Below are positions 19,135-29,988 of a stretch of DNA of 64,000 nucleotides, piece after piece. The translations under genes and the position numbers were made by a program. Within the stretch, counting starts at the first letter, position 1; each line of letters begins with the position of its first letter. The stretch is taken from NCBI RefSeq assembly GCF_035961655.1, contig NZ_CP108393.1, positions 5,627,001 to 5,691,000 of the forward strand. Direction: 5' to 3'. A model generated the notes under the pieces. The model did not search any database. It was not told where the DNA came from and saw nothing but the letters and a program-made list of their open reading frames with translations. The DNA is from Streptomyces sp. NBC_01317 (GTDB lineage Bacteria; Actinomycetota; Actinomycetes; Streptomycetales; Streptomycetaceae).

Positions 19135-19307
19135 ACACACCGCGCCGGACACGCGCGTCCCCCCGGCCCCTCGTGGGTCCGGGGGTTCCCGCGGCGGGAG
19201 CCCGCTTCTCCCCGTACGGCGGCTCGTTGACCAAGCGGAACCCCGACCCAGCTGATCGTCGACACACAAGCACAACCATTCCTACGAGGAAGGCACGGCC
19301 GCCGCAC

Positions 19308-20261
19308 GTGAGGGACACAAAGGAGAGCCGGCTGCTCCTGGTGCTGCTGATCGCCATCGCGTTCGCACTGATCACGGTGGACATCCGCGGGGGTGAGGAA
19401 TCCCCGGTCGACGGCGCGCGGCAGGCAGCCGCCTCCGTCTTCGGTCCCGTCGAGAACGGTGTCGCCTCCGCGGTCGACCCGGTCGGCAACGCCATCGGAG
19501 CCGTACGGGACTCCGGCGAGCGCCACGACCGCATCGCGGCGCTCCAGCAGGAGAACACCGCGCTCAAGCAGAAGCTCGGCAGCGACGACCGCAACCGCAG
19601 CCGGGTGCGCGAGCTGGACAACATGCTCAAGAAGGCGGGCACCGGGCAGTACGGCATCAAGGGCGCCGAGGTCATCGCCATAGGAGCGGCCCAGGGCTTC
19701 TCCTGGACGGTGACCATCGACGCCGGTGCCGACGACGGCATCCGGCGGGACATGACCGTACTCAACGGGGACGGACTGGTCGGCCGCGTCACCACCGTGG
19801 GACCCGGCACCGCGACCGTCCTGCTCGCCAACGACCCGGATTTCACCGTCGGCACCCGGATGGAGAAGTCCGACGAACTGGGCTTCGCCACCGGGCAGGG
19901 CGACCGCCCGCTCGCCGTCCAGCTGCTCAACGGCAAGGCCAAGGTCAGGACGGGCGACCGGCTGGTGACCTTCGGTTCGGCCAAGGACAAGCCCTTCGTG
20001 CCCGGCGTCCCGGTCGGCACGGTCGTGCGCGTGGACCCGGCCGGCGGTGACCTCACCCGGACCGTGTACGTACGCCCGTTCGTCGGCTTCACCAAGCTCG
20101 ACATCGTCGGGGTCGTCGTCCAGGCGCCCCGGGAGGACCCGCGGGACACCGTCCTGCCGGCCAAGCCGAAGCCCACCCCCACCCCCACCGTCACCGTCAC
20201 GGTCACCCCGTCGCCGACCGCAGGCGCCGACGCGGGGCAGATTGTCGACGAGCAGAGGTAG
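19308..20261 (+). CDS. mreC: Rod-shape determining protein MreC
   Basis: This 317-residue protein has a short basic N-terminus, one membrane span (about residues 9-24), a coiled coil (about 73-105, with HDRIAALQQENTALKQKL) and the periplasmic double beta-barrel domain to about residue 280. It bridges MreB to penicillin-binding proteins outside the membrane. The Pro/Thr-rich C-terminal tail is typical for Streptomyces. GTG 19308 is chosen because it places a short basic segment before the span; GAGGAAGG is about 15 nt upstream. Confidence 0.95.
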   Translation: MRDTKESRLLLVLLIAIAFALITVDIRGGEESPVDGARQAAASVFGPVENGVASAVDPVGNAIGAVRDSGERHDRIAALQQENTALKQKLGSDDRNRSRVRELDNMLKKAGTGQYGIKGAEVIAIGAAQGFSWTVTIDAGADDGIRRDMTVLNGDGLVGRVTTVGPGTATVLLANDPDFTVGTRMEKSDELGFATGQGDRPLAVQLLNGKAKVRTGDRLVTFGSAKDKPFVPGVPVGTVVRVDPAGGDLTRTVYVRPFVGFTKLDIVGVVVQAPREDPRDTVLPAKPKPTPTPTVTVTVTPSPTAGADAGQIVDEQR

Positions 20262-20272
20262 AGCTGATCCCC

Positions 20273-20947
20273 ATGCGCTTCAACCGGATGCTGCTCTCGG
20301 CCACGCTGGTCGTGGTAGCCCTGGTCATCCAGGTGACCGTCCTCGCCCGGCTCCAGCTTCCCGGCGCCGTCCCCGACCTGATGCTCCTCGTCGTGCTCGC
20401 CCTGGCGTTCGTGTACGGGCATGTCGGCGGCGCCCTCATCGGCTTCTTCGCGGGGCTGCTCGCGGACCTGGCCCCGCCCGCCGACCACGCCGCGGGACGC
20501 TACGCGCTGGTGCTGTGCGTCATCGGCTACCTGGCGGGCCTGGCCCGTCCCGAGAACGGCCAGATCAGATCGGCGCTCGGCCCGATGGCCGTCGTCGTCG
20601 GCGCGGCCGTCGGCTCGACCCTGCTGTACGCGGGTGTCGGCGCCCTTGTCGGCGACAACGCGGCCCGCCATGTGGGCCTCGGCAGCCTGCTGTTCACCGC
20701 GGCCGTCTACGACCTGCTGCTCGCGCCCTTCACGGTCCCGCTCATCATGTGGCTGGCCAGACGCGCCGACAACGATCCGCTCTCCGAGGCGCAGAGCGCC
20801 GGGGGCGGCGGCGGTGACGTCGCGGCCGGCTGGCTCACCACCGGTACGGGCCTCAAGATCGGGAGCCAGCGCGGCGGGCTGCGGGTCAAGGCAGCGCGCG
20901 GCCGCGCCGCCCGCGCGGGCCGGATCAAGGGGGTGAAACGCCTGTGA
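20273..20947 (+). CDS. mreD: Rod-shape determining protein MreD
   Basis: This 224-residue protein has five or six membrane spans in the first 165 residues. The rest is a basic Gly/Arg/Lys-rich cytoplasmic tail, longer than in most MreD proteins. It is the integral membrane partner of MreC. ATG 20273 follows the mreC stop by 11 nt. Its stop overlaps the mrdA start in GTGA. Confidence 0.94.
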   Translation: MRFNRMLLSATLVVVALVIQVTVLARLQLPGAVPDLMLLVVLALAFVYGHVGGALIGFFAGLLADLAPPADHAAGRYALVLCVIGYLAGLARPENGQIRSALGPMAVVVGAAVGSTLLYAGVGALVGDNAARHVGLGSLLFTAAVYDLLLAPFTVPLIMWLARRADNDPLSEAQSAGGGGGDVAAGWLTTGTGLKIGSQRGGLRVKAARGRAARAGRIKGVKRL

Positions 20948-23115
20948 GCAACATCCCGGAGACGGGCCGGACCCCCCGGGTCAAGATCCGGCTGATCGTC
21001 ATCCAGGTCCTGGTCTTCTCGCTGCTGCTCACGCTCGGCGGCCGGCTCTGGTACCTCCAGGTGCGCAACGGCCAGGAGTACACGGACGAGGCGAAGAACA
21101 ACCACGTCCAGCAGGTCGTCGAGCCTGCCGTGCGCGGTTCGATCCTGGACACGCGCGGGGTGCCGCTCGCCGACAACGAGACCCGGCTGGTCGTCTCGGC
21201 CAGCCGTACCGAACTGATGAAGATGCGGGACGACGGCAAGGCCGTCCTGGCCCGGCTCGCGGACGTCCTCGGGGTCAGGCCCAAGGACGTGACCGACAAG
21301 GTCAGGCTGTGCGACGCGAAGACGCCGCAGCCGTGTTGGAACGGTTCGCCCTACCAGCCGATCCCGGTGACCGACGAGGCCACCACCCAGCAGGCCCTCC
21401 AGATCCGCGAGCGCACGGAGGACTTCCCCGGCATCACCGCGGAGCCCACGGCCGTCCGCCGCTACGCCGCGCCGGGTCTCGCCAACACCTCGCAGGTGCT
21501 CGGCTATCTCTCGCCCGTCACCGACGAGGAGATCACCAAGGCGCAGGACACCCTCTCGCCGTACCTGCGCTCGGACCAGGTGGGCCGCTCGGGCCTGGAG
21601 CGCACGTACGACCGGGAGTTGCGCGGCAAGGCGGGCGTGACCCGCTACGAGGTCGACAACCTGGGCCGTGTCATCGGCCGGGCCATGAGCGACGAGGCAC
21701 GGCCCGGCGCGAACGTGGTCACCTCCGTGGACGCGCGCGTACAGGCAGTCGCAGAGTACGAACTCCACAACGCGATGAAGACCGCCCGCAAGGAGATCGA
21801 CCGCAACACCGGCGTGAACTACAAGGCGGACTCCGGTGCCGTGGTGGTGATGGAGGCGAGGACCGGCCGGGTGGTGGCGATGGCCTCGCAGCCGACGTAC
21901 GACCCCAACGCGTGGGTCGGTGGGATCTCGGCGAAGGACTACGCGAAGCTGACCGGCAAGAAGTCCAACTTCCCGCTCCTGAACCGGGCGATCCAGGGCC
22001 AGGCGGCCCCCGGGTCCATCTTCAAGGTCATCTCCTCGACGGCCGCCGTCAACGCCGGGTACGACTTCAACGGCAGCTACCCCTGCCCCAGTTCGTACTC
22101 CGTCGGCGGTCAGGTCTTCAAGAACTTCGAGTCCCAGGGCTACGGCAGCATCACCATCGGCAAGGCCCTGGAGGTCTCCTGCGACACCGTCTACTACGGG
22201 ATCGCGCACAAGGAGTGGCAGAAGGACGGGGGGATGAAGCCGAAGAAGAACCCCGGCGACTGGTTCTACAAGACGGCCCACCAGTTCGGTCTGGGCAAGG
22301 AGACCGGCATCGACCTCCCCAACGAGGTCACCGGGCGGGTGCCCGACCGGCAGTGGAAGAAGAACTTCTGGAAGGCCAACAAGGCCTCTTGGTGCAAGCA
22401 GGGCAAGAAGGGCGGCACGTACGTCGAGCAGATCGCGTACGAAGGCTGCCTCGAAGGCGACCGGATGCGCGCGGGTGACTCGGTGAACTACTCGATCGGC
22501 CAGGGCGACACGCTCGTCACCCCGATCCAGATGGCGACCATCTACTCGGCCATCTCCAACGGAGGCACGCTCTTCAACCCCACCGTCGGCAAGGCGATCA
22601 TCAGCGCCGACGGCAAGCGGGTCGAGGAGATCGCGCCCAAGGCGCACGGCAGGCTGCCGTTCGACCGGAAGACGCGCGACGAGATCGACGAGGCGCTGGC
22701 CGGTGTGGCGACGCGTGGTTCGGCCGCCTGGCGCTTCGGCGGCTGGCCGCAGAAACAGATCCCGATGCACGCCAAGACCGGTACCGCCGAGGTCTACGGC
22801 AAGCAGACGACCTCGTGGTTCGCCTCGTACACCAAGGACTACACGATCGTGATGACGATCTCCCAGGGTGGTACGGGATCCGGCGCCTCCGGACCTGCCG
22901 TCCGCAAGATCTACGAGGCGATGTACGGGCTGGACCTGAAGGGCAAGCAGAACCTGAAGAAGGCGCTCATGCCCCAGCCCGCCACCGCCCTGCCGAAGAT
23001 CGGCCCCGACGGCGCGATCGACGCCCCGAAGGTCAGGCCGTACATGCCGGAGAAGCCTCCGGCCGACACCCAGGTGGTCGCCGGCGGCGCCGCCCCGCAC
23101 GTCCGGAGGGACTGA
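20944..23115 (+). CDS. mrdA: Penicillin-binding protein 2 (class B transpeptidase)
   Basis: This 723-residue protein is the elongation-type class B PBP that cross-links peptidoglycan. A membrane anchor at about residues 16-35 is followed by the PBP dimerisation domain and the transpeptidase domain. The catalytic serine is S358 in PGSIFK, the SxN-type region is in SVNYSIGQG, and KTG is at 611-613 in AKTGTAE. GTG 20944 overlaps the mreD stop by 4 nt (GTGA), so translation is coupled. It pairs with RodA downstream. Confidence 0.96.
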   Translation: MSNIPETGRTPRVKIRLIVIQVLVFSLLLTLGGRLWYLQVRNGQEYTDEAKNNHVQQVVEPAVRGSILDTRGVPLADNETRLVVSASRTELMKMRDDGKAVLARLADVLGVRPKDVTDKVRLCDAKTPQPCWNGSPYQPIPVTDEATTQQALQIRERTEDFPGITAEPTAVRRYAAPGLANTSQVLGYLSPVTDEEITKAQDTLSPYLRSDQVGRSGLERTYDRELRGKAGVTRYEVDNLGRVIGRAMSDEARPGANVVTSVDARVQAVAEYELHNAMKTARKEIDRNTGVNYKADSGAVVVMEARTGRVVAMASQPTYDPNAWVGGISAKDYAKLTGKKSNFPLLNRAIQGQAAPGSIFKVISSTAAVNAGYDFNGSYPCPSSYSVGGQVFKNFESQGYGSITIGKALEVSCDTVYYGIAHKEWQKDGGMKPKKNPGDWFYKTAHQFGLGKETGIDLPNEVTGRVPDRQWKKNFWKANKASWCKQGKKGGTYVEQIAYEGCLEGDRMRAGDSVNYSIGQGDTLVTPIQMATIYSAISNGGTLFNPTVGKAIISADGKRVEEIAPKAHGRLPFDRKTRDEIDEALAGVATRGSAAWRFGGWPQKQIPMHAKTGTAEVYGKQTTSWFASYTKDYTIVMTISQGGTGSGASGPAVRKIYEAMYGLDLKGKQNLKKALMPQPATALPKIGPDGAIDAPKVRPYMPEKPPADTQVVAGGAAPHVRRD

Positions 23116-23118
23116 GCC

Positions 23119-24318
23119 ATGGCCGGTACAAGTGGCTTCTCGGTCTCCGGATACGGTCCGGAACGGAGCACGTGGGCGCGGCTCGCGGCCCGCGACTCGA
23201 TGGCGCGGCGGCTCGACTGGCCGCTGATGTTCTCGGCGATCGCCCTGTCCCTGCTGGGCTCGCTGCTGGTCTGGTCGGCGACCAGGAACCGTACGGCGCT
23301 CAACCACGGCGACCCGTACTACTTCCTCTTCAGGCACCTGCTGAACGCCGGCATAGGGTTCGCCCTCATGATCGCCACGATCTGGCTGGGCCACCGCACC
23401 CTGCGGGGCGCGGTCCCGGTGCTCTACGGCCTGTCGGTCCTGCTGGTGATACTGGTCCTCACCCCGCTCGGCGCGACCATCAACGGCGCCCACGCGTGGA
23501 TCGTCATCGGCGGCGGCTTCTCGCTCCAGCCGTCGGAGTTCGTGAAGATCACGATCATCCTGGGCATGGCGATGATGCTCGCGGCCCGGGTCGACGCCGG
23601 GGACCAGCTGCATCCCGACCACCGCACGGTCGCCAAGGCGCTGGGCCTGGCCGTCCTGCCGATGGCGATCGTCATGCTGATGCCGGACCTCGGGTCGGTC
23701 ATGGTCATGGCCGTCATCGTGCTCGGCGTCCTGCTCGCCTCCGGCGCCTCCAACCGCTGGATCTTCGGCCTGGTGGGGGCGGGGGTGATCGGCGCGGTCG
23801 CGATCGCCGCGCTCGGGGTGCTCGACGAGTACCAGATCAACCGCTTCGCGGCCTTCGCCAACCCGGAGCTGGACCCGGCGGGCGTCGGCTACAACACCAA
23901 CCAGGCGCGCATCGCCATCGGCTCGGGCGGCCTGACCGGGACGGGGCTCTTCAAGGGGTCGCAGACCACCGGGCAGTTCGTGCCCGAGCAGCAGACGGAC
24001 TTCGTCTTCACCGTCGCCGGCGAGGAGCTGGGCTTCGTGGGGGCGGGGCTGATCCTCCTGCTGCTGGGGGTGGTGCTGTGGCGCGCGTGCCGGATCGCCC
24101 GCGAGACGACCGAGCTGTACGGGACGGTCGTGGCGGCCGGGATCATCGCGTGGTTCGCGTTCCAGTCGTTCGAGAACATCGGGATGACGCTCGGCATCAT
24201 GCCGGTGGCGGGGCTCCCGCTGCCCTTCGTGTCCTACGGAGGCACGTCGATGTTCGCGGTGTGGATCGCGGTGGGGCTGTTGCAGTCGATCCGGGTGCAG
24301 AGACCTCTGAGCGCGTAG
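23119..24318 (+). CDS. rodA: RodA-type SEDS glycosyltransferase
   Basis: This 399-residue protein has ten membrane spans and belongs to the SEDS family (RodA/FtsW/SpoVE), which polymerises lipid II and works with a class B PBP. The family segments GATINGAHAWIVIGGGFSLQPSEF, PDLGSVMV and, near the end, GIMPVAGLPLPFVSYGGTS are intact. ATG 23119 lies 3 nt after the mrdA stop. It is the last gene of the mre operon, closed by a hairpin. Confidence 0.96.
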   Translation: MAGTSGFSVSGYGPERSTWARLAARDSMARRLDWPLMFSAIALSLLGSLLVWSATRNRTALNHGDPYYFLFRHLLNAGIGFALMIATIWLGHRTLRGAVPVLYGLSVLLVILVLTPLGATINGAHAWIVIGGGFSLQPSEFVKITIILGMAMMLAARVDAGDQLHPDHRTVAKALGLAVLPMAIVMLMPDLGSVMVMAVIVLGVLLASGASNRWIFGLVGAGVIGAVAIAALGVLDEYQINRFAAFANPELDPAGVGYNTNQARIAIGSGGLTGTGLFKGSQTTGQFVPEQQTDFVFTVAGEELGFVGAGLILLLLGVVLWRACRIARETTELYGTVVAAGIIAWFAFQSFENIGMTLGIMPVAGLPLPFVSYGGTSMFAVWIAVGLLQSIRVQRPLSA

Positions 24319-24321
24319 GCG

Positions 24322-24350
24322 GCCGGACGGGCTTTTTAAGCCCGTCCGGC
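24322..24350 (+). terminator. Terminator of mre operon
   Basis: GCCGGACGGGCTT and AAGCCCGTCCGGC form a perfect 13-bp stem with loop TTT, directly after rodA. Confidence 0.85.
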
Positions 24351-24372
24351 GATTGAGGACATTTTTGGCGGA

Positions 24373-24378
24373 TAGGTT
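24373..24378 (+). promoter_or_regulatory. -10 box of leaderless CYTH-CHAD gene
   Basis: TAGGTT ends 6 nt before ATG 24385. No Shine-Dalgarno is present. Confidence 0.65.
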
Positions 24379-24384
24379 CCCTAT

Positions 24385-25929
24385 ATGGCGGACACCAAGC
24401 GAGAGATCGAACGCAAGTACGAACTCCCTGTGCGTGCCGGTGACGACGCCCGGCCCGCCCTGCCGGACCTGACCCGGGTCCCAGGGGTCTCGTCCCTCTT
24501 CGACCGGGGCGTCGTGGAGCTCGACGCGGTCTACTACGACACCGCGGACCTGCGCCTCGCGGCGGACAAGCTCACCCTGCGCCGCAGGACGGGCGGGGCC
24601 GACGCGGGCTGGCACCTCAAGTTCCCCGTGTCCACGGGCATCCGCGACGAGATCCAGGCCCCGCTCGCGGACACCGTCCCCGACGAGCTGGCCGCGCTGC
24701 TGCGCTCCCGGCTCCGGGGTTCCGCCCTGATCCCCGTCGTCCAGCTGCGCTCCTCCCGCGAGATCACCCACCTGTCCGGCGCGGACGGCGAGCTGCTCGC
24801 CGAGGTCAGCGTCGACACCGTCCGCGCCGAGCGCCTGACCGGCATGCCCGGCCGGGTCACCGCTTGGGCCGAGGTCGAGGTGGAGCTGGCCGACGGCGCC
24901 GACCCCGCGATCCTCGACGCCGTCGAGAAGAAGCTCCGCAAGGCCGGCCTGCGGCCCGCCGCCGCCCCCTCCAAGCTCAGCAGGGCCCTCGCGGAGACCG
25001 CCCCGGAGGGCGCCGCGGACGGCTCCGCCGGGCGGCCCGAGCCGCTCACCGCGGGGGACCACGTCCTCGCGTACATCAGGGCGCAGGCCGAAGCGATCAC
25101 CGCCCAGGACCCGGCCGTACGGCGTGACCTGCCGGACGCCGTGCACCAGATGCGCGTCGCCACCCGCCGGATGCGCTCCGTGTTCCGTACGTACCGCAAA
25201 ATCCTCGACCGGTCCGTCACCGACCCGATCGCCGACGAGCTGAAATGGCTGGCGGGGGAGCTGGGCGCGGACCGCGACCACGAGGTCCTCGCCGCGCGCA
25301 TCACCGCCCGGCTCGACGCGCTGCCCGGGACGCTGGTCCTCGGACCCGTACGCGCCCGGGTGCAGATCTGGAACGCGGCGGGGAGCACCGACTCGCGCAG
25401 CGCGACCGTCGCGGTCCTCGACGGCGAGCGCTACCTCGCCCTGCTGAAGTCGGTCGACGCGCTGCTCGCCGACCCGCCCCTGCGCAAGGGCGCTGACGGC
25501 CCGCCCGACAAGGCGCTGCCCAAGGCGATCCTCAAGGACTACGGCCGGCTGGCCGGGCGCATCGAGCACGCGCTGGCCCTGCGCCCCGGCGAGGAGCGGG
25601 ACGTGGCGCTGCACGAGGCCAGGAAGGCGGCGAAGCGCGCGCGGTACGCGGGCGAGGCGGCGAAGCCCGTGCTGGGCAGGCCCGCCAAGCGGTTCGCCGA
25701 CCGGATGAAGGCGGTGCAGACCGTGCTCGGCGACCACCAGGACAGCGTGGTGGCCCGGGACGCCCTGCGCGCCCTCGCGGTCAAGGCCCACGCGGCGGGC
25801 GAGACGGCGTTCACCTGGGGACTCCTGTACGGCCAGGAGGAGGCACACGCGGAGGACAGGGAGCGTGAGCTGCCCGAGGTGTGGGCGGAGTCCTCGGACC
25901 GGAAATGGCGGGCGGCGCTGGCCGGCTGA
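24385..25929 (+). CDS. CYTH and CHAD domain-containing protein
   Basis: This 514-residue fusion has an N-terminal CYTH domain (about 1-200) and a C-terminal CHAD domain (about 220-510). The CYTH signature ExExK is seen as EIERK (residues 6-10); such tunnels bind triphosphates or polyphosphate with Mg2+. The CHAD part is a helical bundle rich in conserved His and Arg (HQMRVATRRMRSVFRTYR, HEARKAAKRARYAGE), and the family is known to bind polyphosphate. The exact reaction is unknown. The start is ATG 24385, probably leaderless. Its end is close to the next gene, which has its own -10 box. Confidence 0.93.
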   Translation: MADTKREIERKYELPVRAGDDARPALPDLTRVPGVSSLFDRGVVELDAVYYDTADLRLAADKLTLRRRTGGADAGWHLKFPVSTGIRDEIQAPLADTVPDELAALLRSRLRGSALIPVVQLRSSREITHLSGADGELLAEVSVDTVRAERLTGMPGRVTAWAEVEVELADGADPAILDAVEKKLRKAGLRPAAAPSKLSRALAETAPEGAADGSAGRPEPLTAGDHVLAYIRAQAEAITAQDPAVRRDLPDAVHQMRVATRRMRSVFRTYRKILDRSVTDPIADELKWLAGELGADRDHEVLAARITARLDALPGTLVLGPVRARVQIWNAAGSTDSRSATVAVLDGERYLALLKSVDALLADPPLRKGADGPPDKALPKAILKDYGRLAGRIEHALALRPGEERDVALHEARKAAKRARYAGEAAKPVLGRPAKRFADRMKAVQTVLGDHQDSVVARDALRALAVKAHAAGETAFTWGLLYGQEEAHAEDRERELPEVWAESSDRKWRAALAG

Positions 25930-25938
25930 GCACCGGGG

Positions 25939-25944
25939 TAGTCT
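25939..25944 (+). promoter_or_regulatory. -10 box upstream of radical SAM gene
   Basis: TAGTCT lies 40 nt before ATG 25985, implying a leader of about 35 nt. Confidence 0.45.
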
Positions 25945-25984
25945 GGTGGGTCAATCCAGCCGGCCCACGAAAGAACTTTTCCTG

Positions 25985-27910
<1,926 letters not shown>

Positions 27911-28210
27911 AGGAGACAGTCCGTGAAGCTGACACGACCGACTCCATGCGGAAACAGTGATGACGGACCCCAGGGACATCGCTCTGTATGTGTCCAAGTT
28001 TGAAGGTTTCAGCGAAACCGCCGTTTCCGGTGACGATATGCGGGCCCTGGTCGAGGGCACCCGGGACGAGCTTTTGCGTGAACAGGAAATCGGCCAGAGC
28101 GAAAGCGTGCGGCGGCAACACCCACCCGGACGGCGAGGCGTGCGTGACTCTCGCGAGCATCGGGCCGGCGCTTTCGGCCCCGCCCGCGCGCCCGGTGGGA
28201 GACTGGGCGG
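27911..28210 (+). other. 300-nt interval with degraded coding signal
   Basis: Two overlapping short readings are possible. One is a 26-codon frame (27923-28003) starting GTG behind a strong GAGGAG. The other opens at ATGATG 27957 and looks protein-like for about 50 codons (DPRDIALYVSKFEGFSE, DDMRALVEGTRDELL), then loses codon bias. A +1 shift would continue into CGGNTHPDGEACVTL in another frame. This fits a frameshifted remnant of a small gene, but I do not recognise it. Confidence 0.35.
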
Positions 28211-28744
28211 ATGCCGCAGCTCATCGCTCCCGACGTCCGTGTTCATGCCTCGTTTCTCGGCGCGATGGAGGAGTTCGTCGAGGAGGGGGCCGGTGAGCGG
28301 TCGTTGCTCGCTCATGAGATGGAGCAGTACGCGGCCAGTTGGCATCGGCCCGAGGTGTTCGCCGGGTATGTGGAGAAGCTCAACGCCGAGCCGTTGGAGG
28401 AGACGCCTCGGATCGAGGGGTGGGTGCCCAACACCACCCTCTGGTACGTCGAGGGCGACACGTTTCTCGGGCGGCTGGCGATCCGGCACCGGCTCAATCC
28501 GTTCCTGCGCGAGCTGGGTGGGCACATCGGGTACGCCGTACGGCCCACCGCCCGCCGGCGGGGGTACGCGACCGCCATGCTCACCGAGGCGCTTCCCGTG
28601 GCGCGGCGGATCGGGATCGGTTCCGTGCTGGTCACCTGCGACACCACCAACACCGCCTCGCGGAAGGTGATCGAGGCCGTGGGCGGGGTGCTGGAGGATC
28701 AGCGCGGGGGAAAACTCCGATTCTGGATCCGAACCGGCCCCTGA
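28211..28744 (+). CDS. GNAT family N-acetyltransferase
   Basis: This 177-residue GNAT protein has a single acetyltransferase fold. The acetyl-CoA binding loop is RPTARRRGYATAML (about 116-129), and the C-terminal helix segment is NTASRKVIEAVGGVLED. It resembles aminoglycoside- or amino-acid-modifying GNATs, but the substrate is unknown. ATG 28211 is preceded by GGGAGACTGGGCGG; GAGACT there is 6 nt from the start and could be a weak leaderless -10. It is placed between the radical SAM gene and the repeat membrane protein. Confidence 0.82.
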   Translation: MPQLIAPDVRVHASFLGAMEEFVEEGAGERSLLAHEMEQYAASWHRPEVFAGYVEKLNAEPLEETPRIEGWVPNTTLWYVEGDTFLGRLAIRHRLNPFLRELGGHIGYAVRPTARRRGYATAMLTEALPVARRIGIGSVLVTCDTTNTASRKVIEAVGGVLEDQRGGKLRFWIRTGP

Positions 28745-28854
28745 CGCGTCCTGTTGGGCAGGGGGTCGACATGGGCAGGGGCATGGAGAAGGCGGGGGAA
28801 CACGGCGGGCGGGGTGTGCCCTCGTCCTACGATGGCGGTGAGGGCTGTCTGACG

Positions 28855-29910
28855 GTGGCCGTCCGGATTCCGGTGCGGATCGTCGTCCTGCTGCTCGTCC
28901 TGCCCGTACGGGTGGTGTGGGACCTGCTGGCCGCCGGCGCCAGGGCGGTGGACCGTACGGTGCTGCGGCCGTTGGGGCGCGGGCTGCTGTGGGGGCTGGA
29001 GTGGCTGGGGCGGGCGCTCGGTGTGCTGGGGCGCGTGCTGGTGGTCCTCCCGCTGGTGTGGTCGTACAGGACTTTGGTCGTACCTGTCGGTACGGCGTTG
29101 TGGTGGGTGGCCACCGCGGTGTTCGTGGTGCCCGTGGTGTGGGTGTGGCGTGCTGTGCTCCGTCCGCTCGGGCGGGCGCTGGACCGGTTGCTGGTGGCCG
29201 CTTGTCGGAGCGTGCTCACGCCCCTGGGCAAGGCTCTGGTGTGGCCGGTGGTGGGGGCGTGGCGGTATGTCGTCGTGCCCTTGGTGCGGTACGGGGTGGT
29301 CGTGCCCTCGGTGTGGGTCTGGCGCTCTGCCCTGGTCCCGCTCGGCGCCGGCGTCGTGTGGCTCCTCGGCCGGCTCGGCCACGGGCTCTTCTACTGTGTC
29401 CGCGCCCTGTGGGCCGCCGTCGTGTGGCTCGCTCTCGTCCTCGTCGTCGCGCCCGGCGGGTGGGTGGTCCGGCGGATCCTCGTCCCCGCAGGACGGGAGA
29501 TCGCCGCCGCGTTCTCCGTCGCCTGGCGGATCGCCGGGTACCTCTCGCGCGCCGTCGGCAGGGCGCTCGCCTGGCTGCTCTGGAATGCGGTGGGGCGTCC
29601 GGGACGTTGGACTTACAGGAACGTGTGCACCCCGGTGGGCCACTGGCTGCGGGACAATGTGCTGGCCCCGGCCGCGCGTGCCTCCCGCGAAATCCGCCGC
29701 GTCGCTCGCGAAACACTCGAGAGCGCCCGGGAGACCTTCCGGCAGACACGGCGTGACGCCTGGCGCGCACTGGTCGGTACGACACGGGGCACGTCACGGA
29801 TGACCGAGCCCCGGGAACCTATCGAGCACCGGGCGCGTACTCTGGGTAGTACAACGACTGTCCCCGGCGCGGTGCCCGCACCTGAGATCTCCTTGCGCAA
29901 GCAGGGGTGA
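28855..29910 (+). CDS. Membrane protein built of about eight P-(L/V/A)-G modules
   Basis: This protein of about 351 residues is of unknown function. Almost the whole chain is made of degenerate modules of 18-50 residues. Each begins with a hydrophobic run and a P-L-G-like turn (VLRPLG, LVVPVG, VLTPLG, ALVPLG, ILVPAG, VCTPVG) and ends in an aromatic residue plus Arg (WSYR, WVWR, GAWR, TYR). Trp and Val are very abundant. The C-terminal 75 residues are charged and helical (EIRRVARETLESARETF). GTG 28855, about 11 nt after GTGAGG and 17 nt after a TACGAT box (28829-28834), is preferred; ATG 28771 would add 28 poorly biased codons. Confidence 0.7.
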   Translation: MAVRIPVRIVVLLLVLPVRVVWDLLAAGARAVDRTVLRPLGRGLLWGLEWLGRALGVLGRVLVVLPLVWSYRTLVVPVGTALWWVATAVFVVPVVWVWRAVLRPLGRALDRLLVAACRSVLTPLGKALVWPVVGAWRYVVVPLVRYGVVVPSVWVWRSALVPLGAGVVWLLGRLGHGLFYCVRALWAAVVWLALVLVVAPGGWVVRRILVPAGREIAAAFSVAWRIAGYLSRAVGRALAWLLWNAVGRPGRWTYRNVCTPVGHWLRDNVLAPAARASREIRRVARETLESARETFRQTRRDAWRALVGTTRGTSRMTEPREPIEHRARTLGSTTTVPGAVPAPEISLRKQG

Positions 29911-29988
29911 GCCGGGGGACCCGGGGTCACCCGGACGCCCGAGGGCGGCACGCGAGCGCGTACCGCCCCGCACCGAGGAGAAGAACCA

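Noticed and set aside
20707..25848. 1713-codon open frame on the minus strand opposite mreD-mrdA-rodA-CYTH-CHAD
   Set aside because: It is an antisense shadow caused by GC-rich third positions of real genes; it lacks domains and crosses several genes and a terminator.
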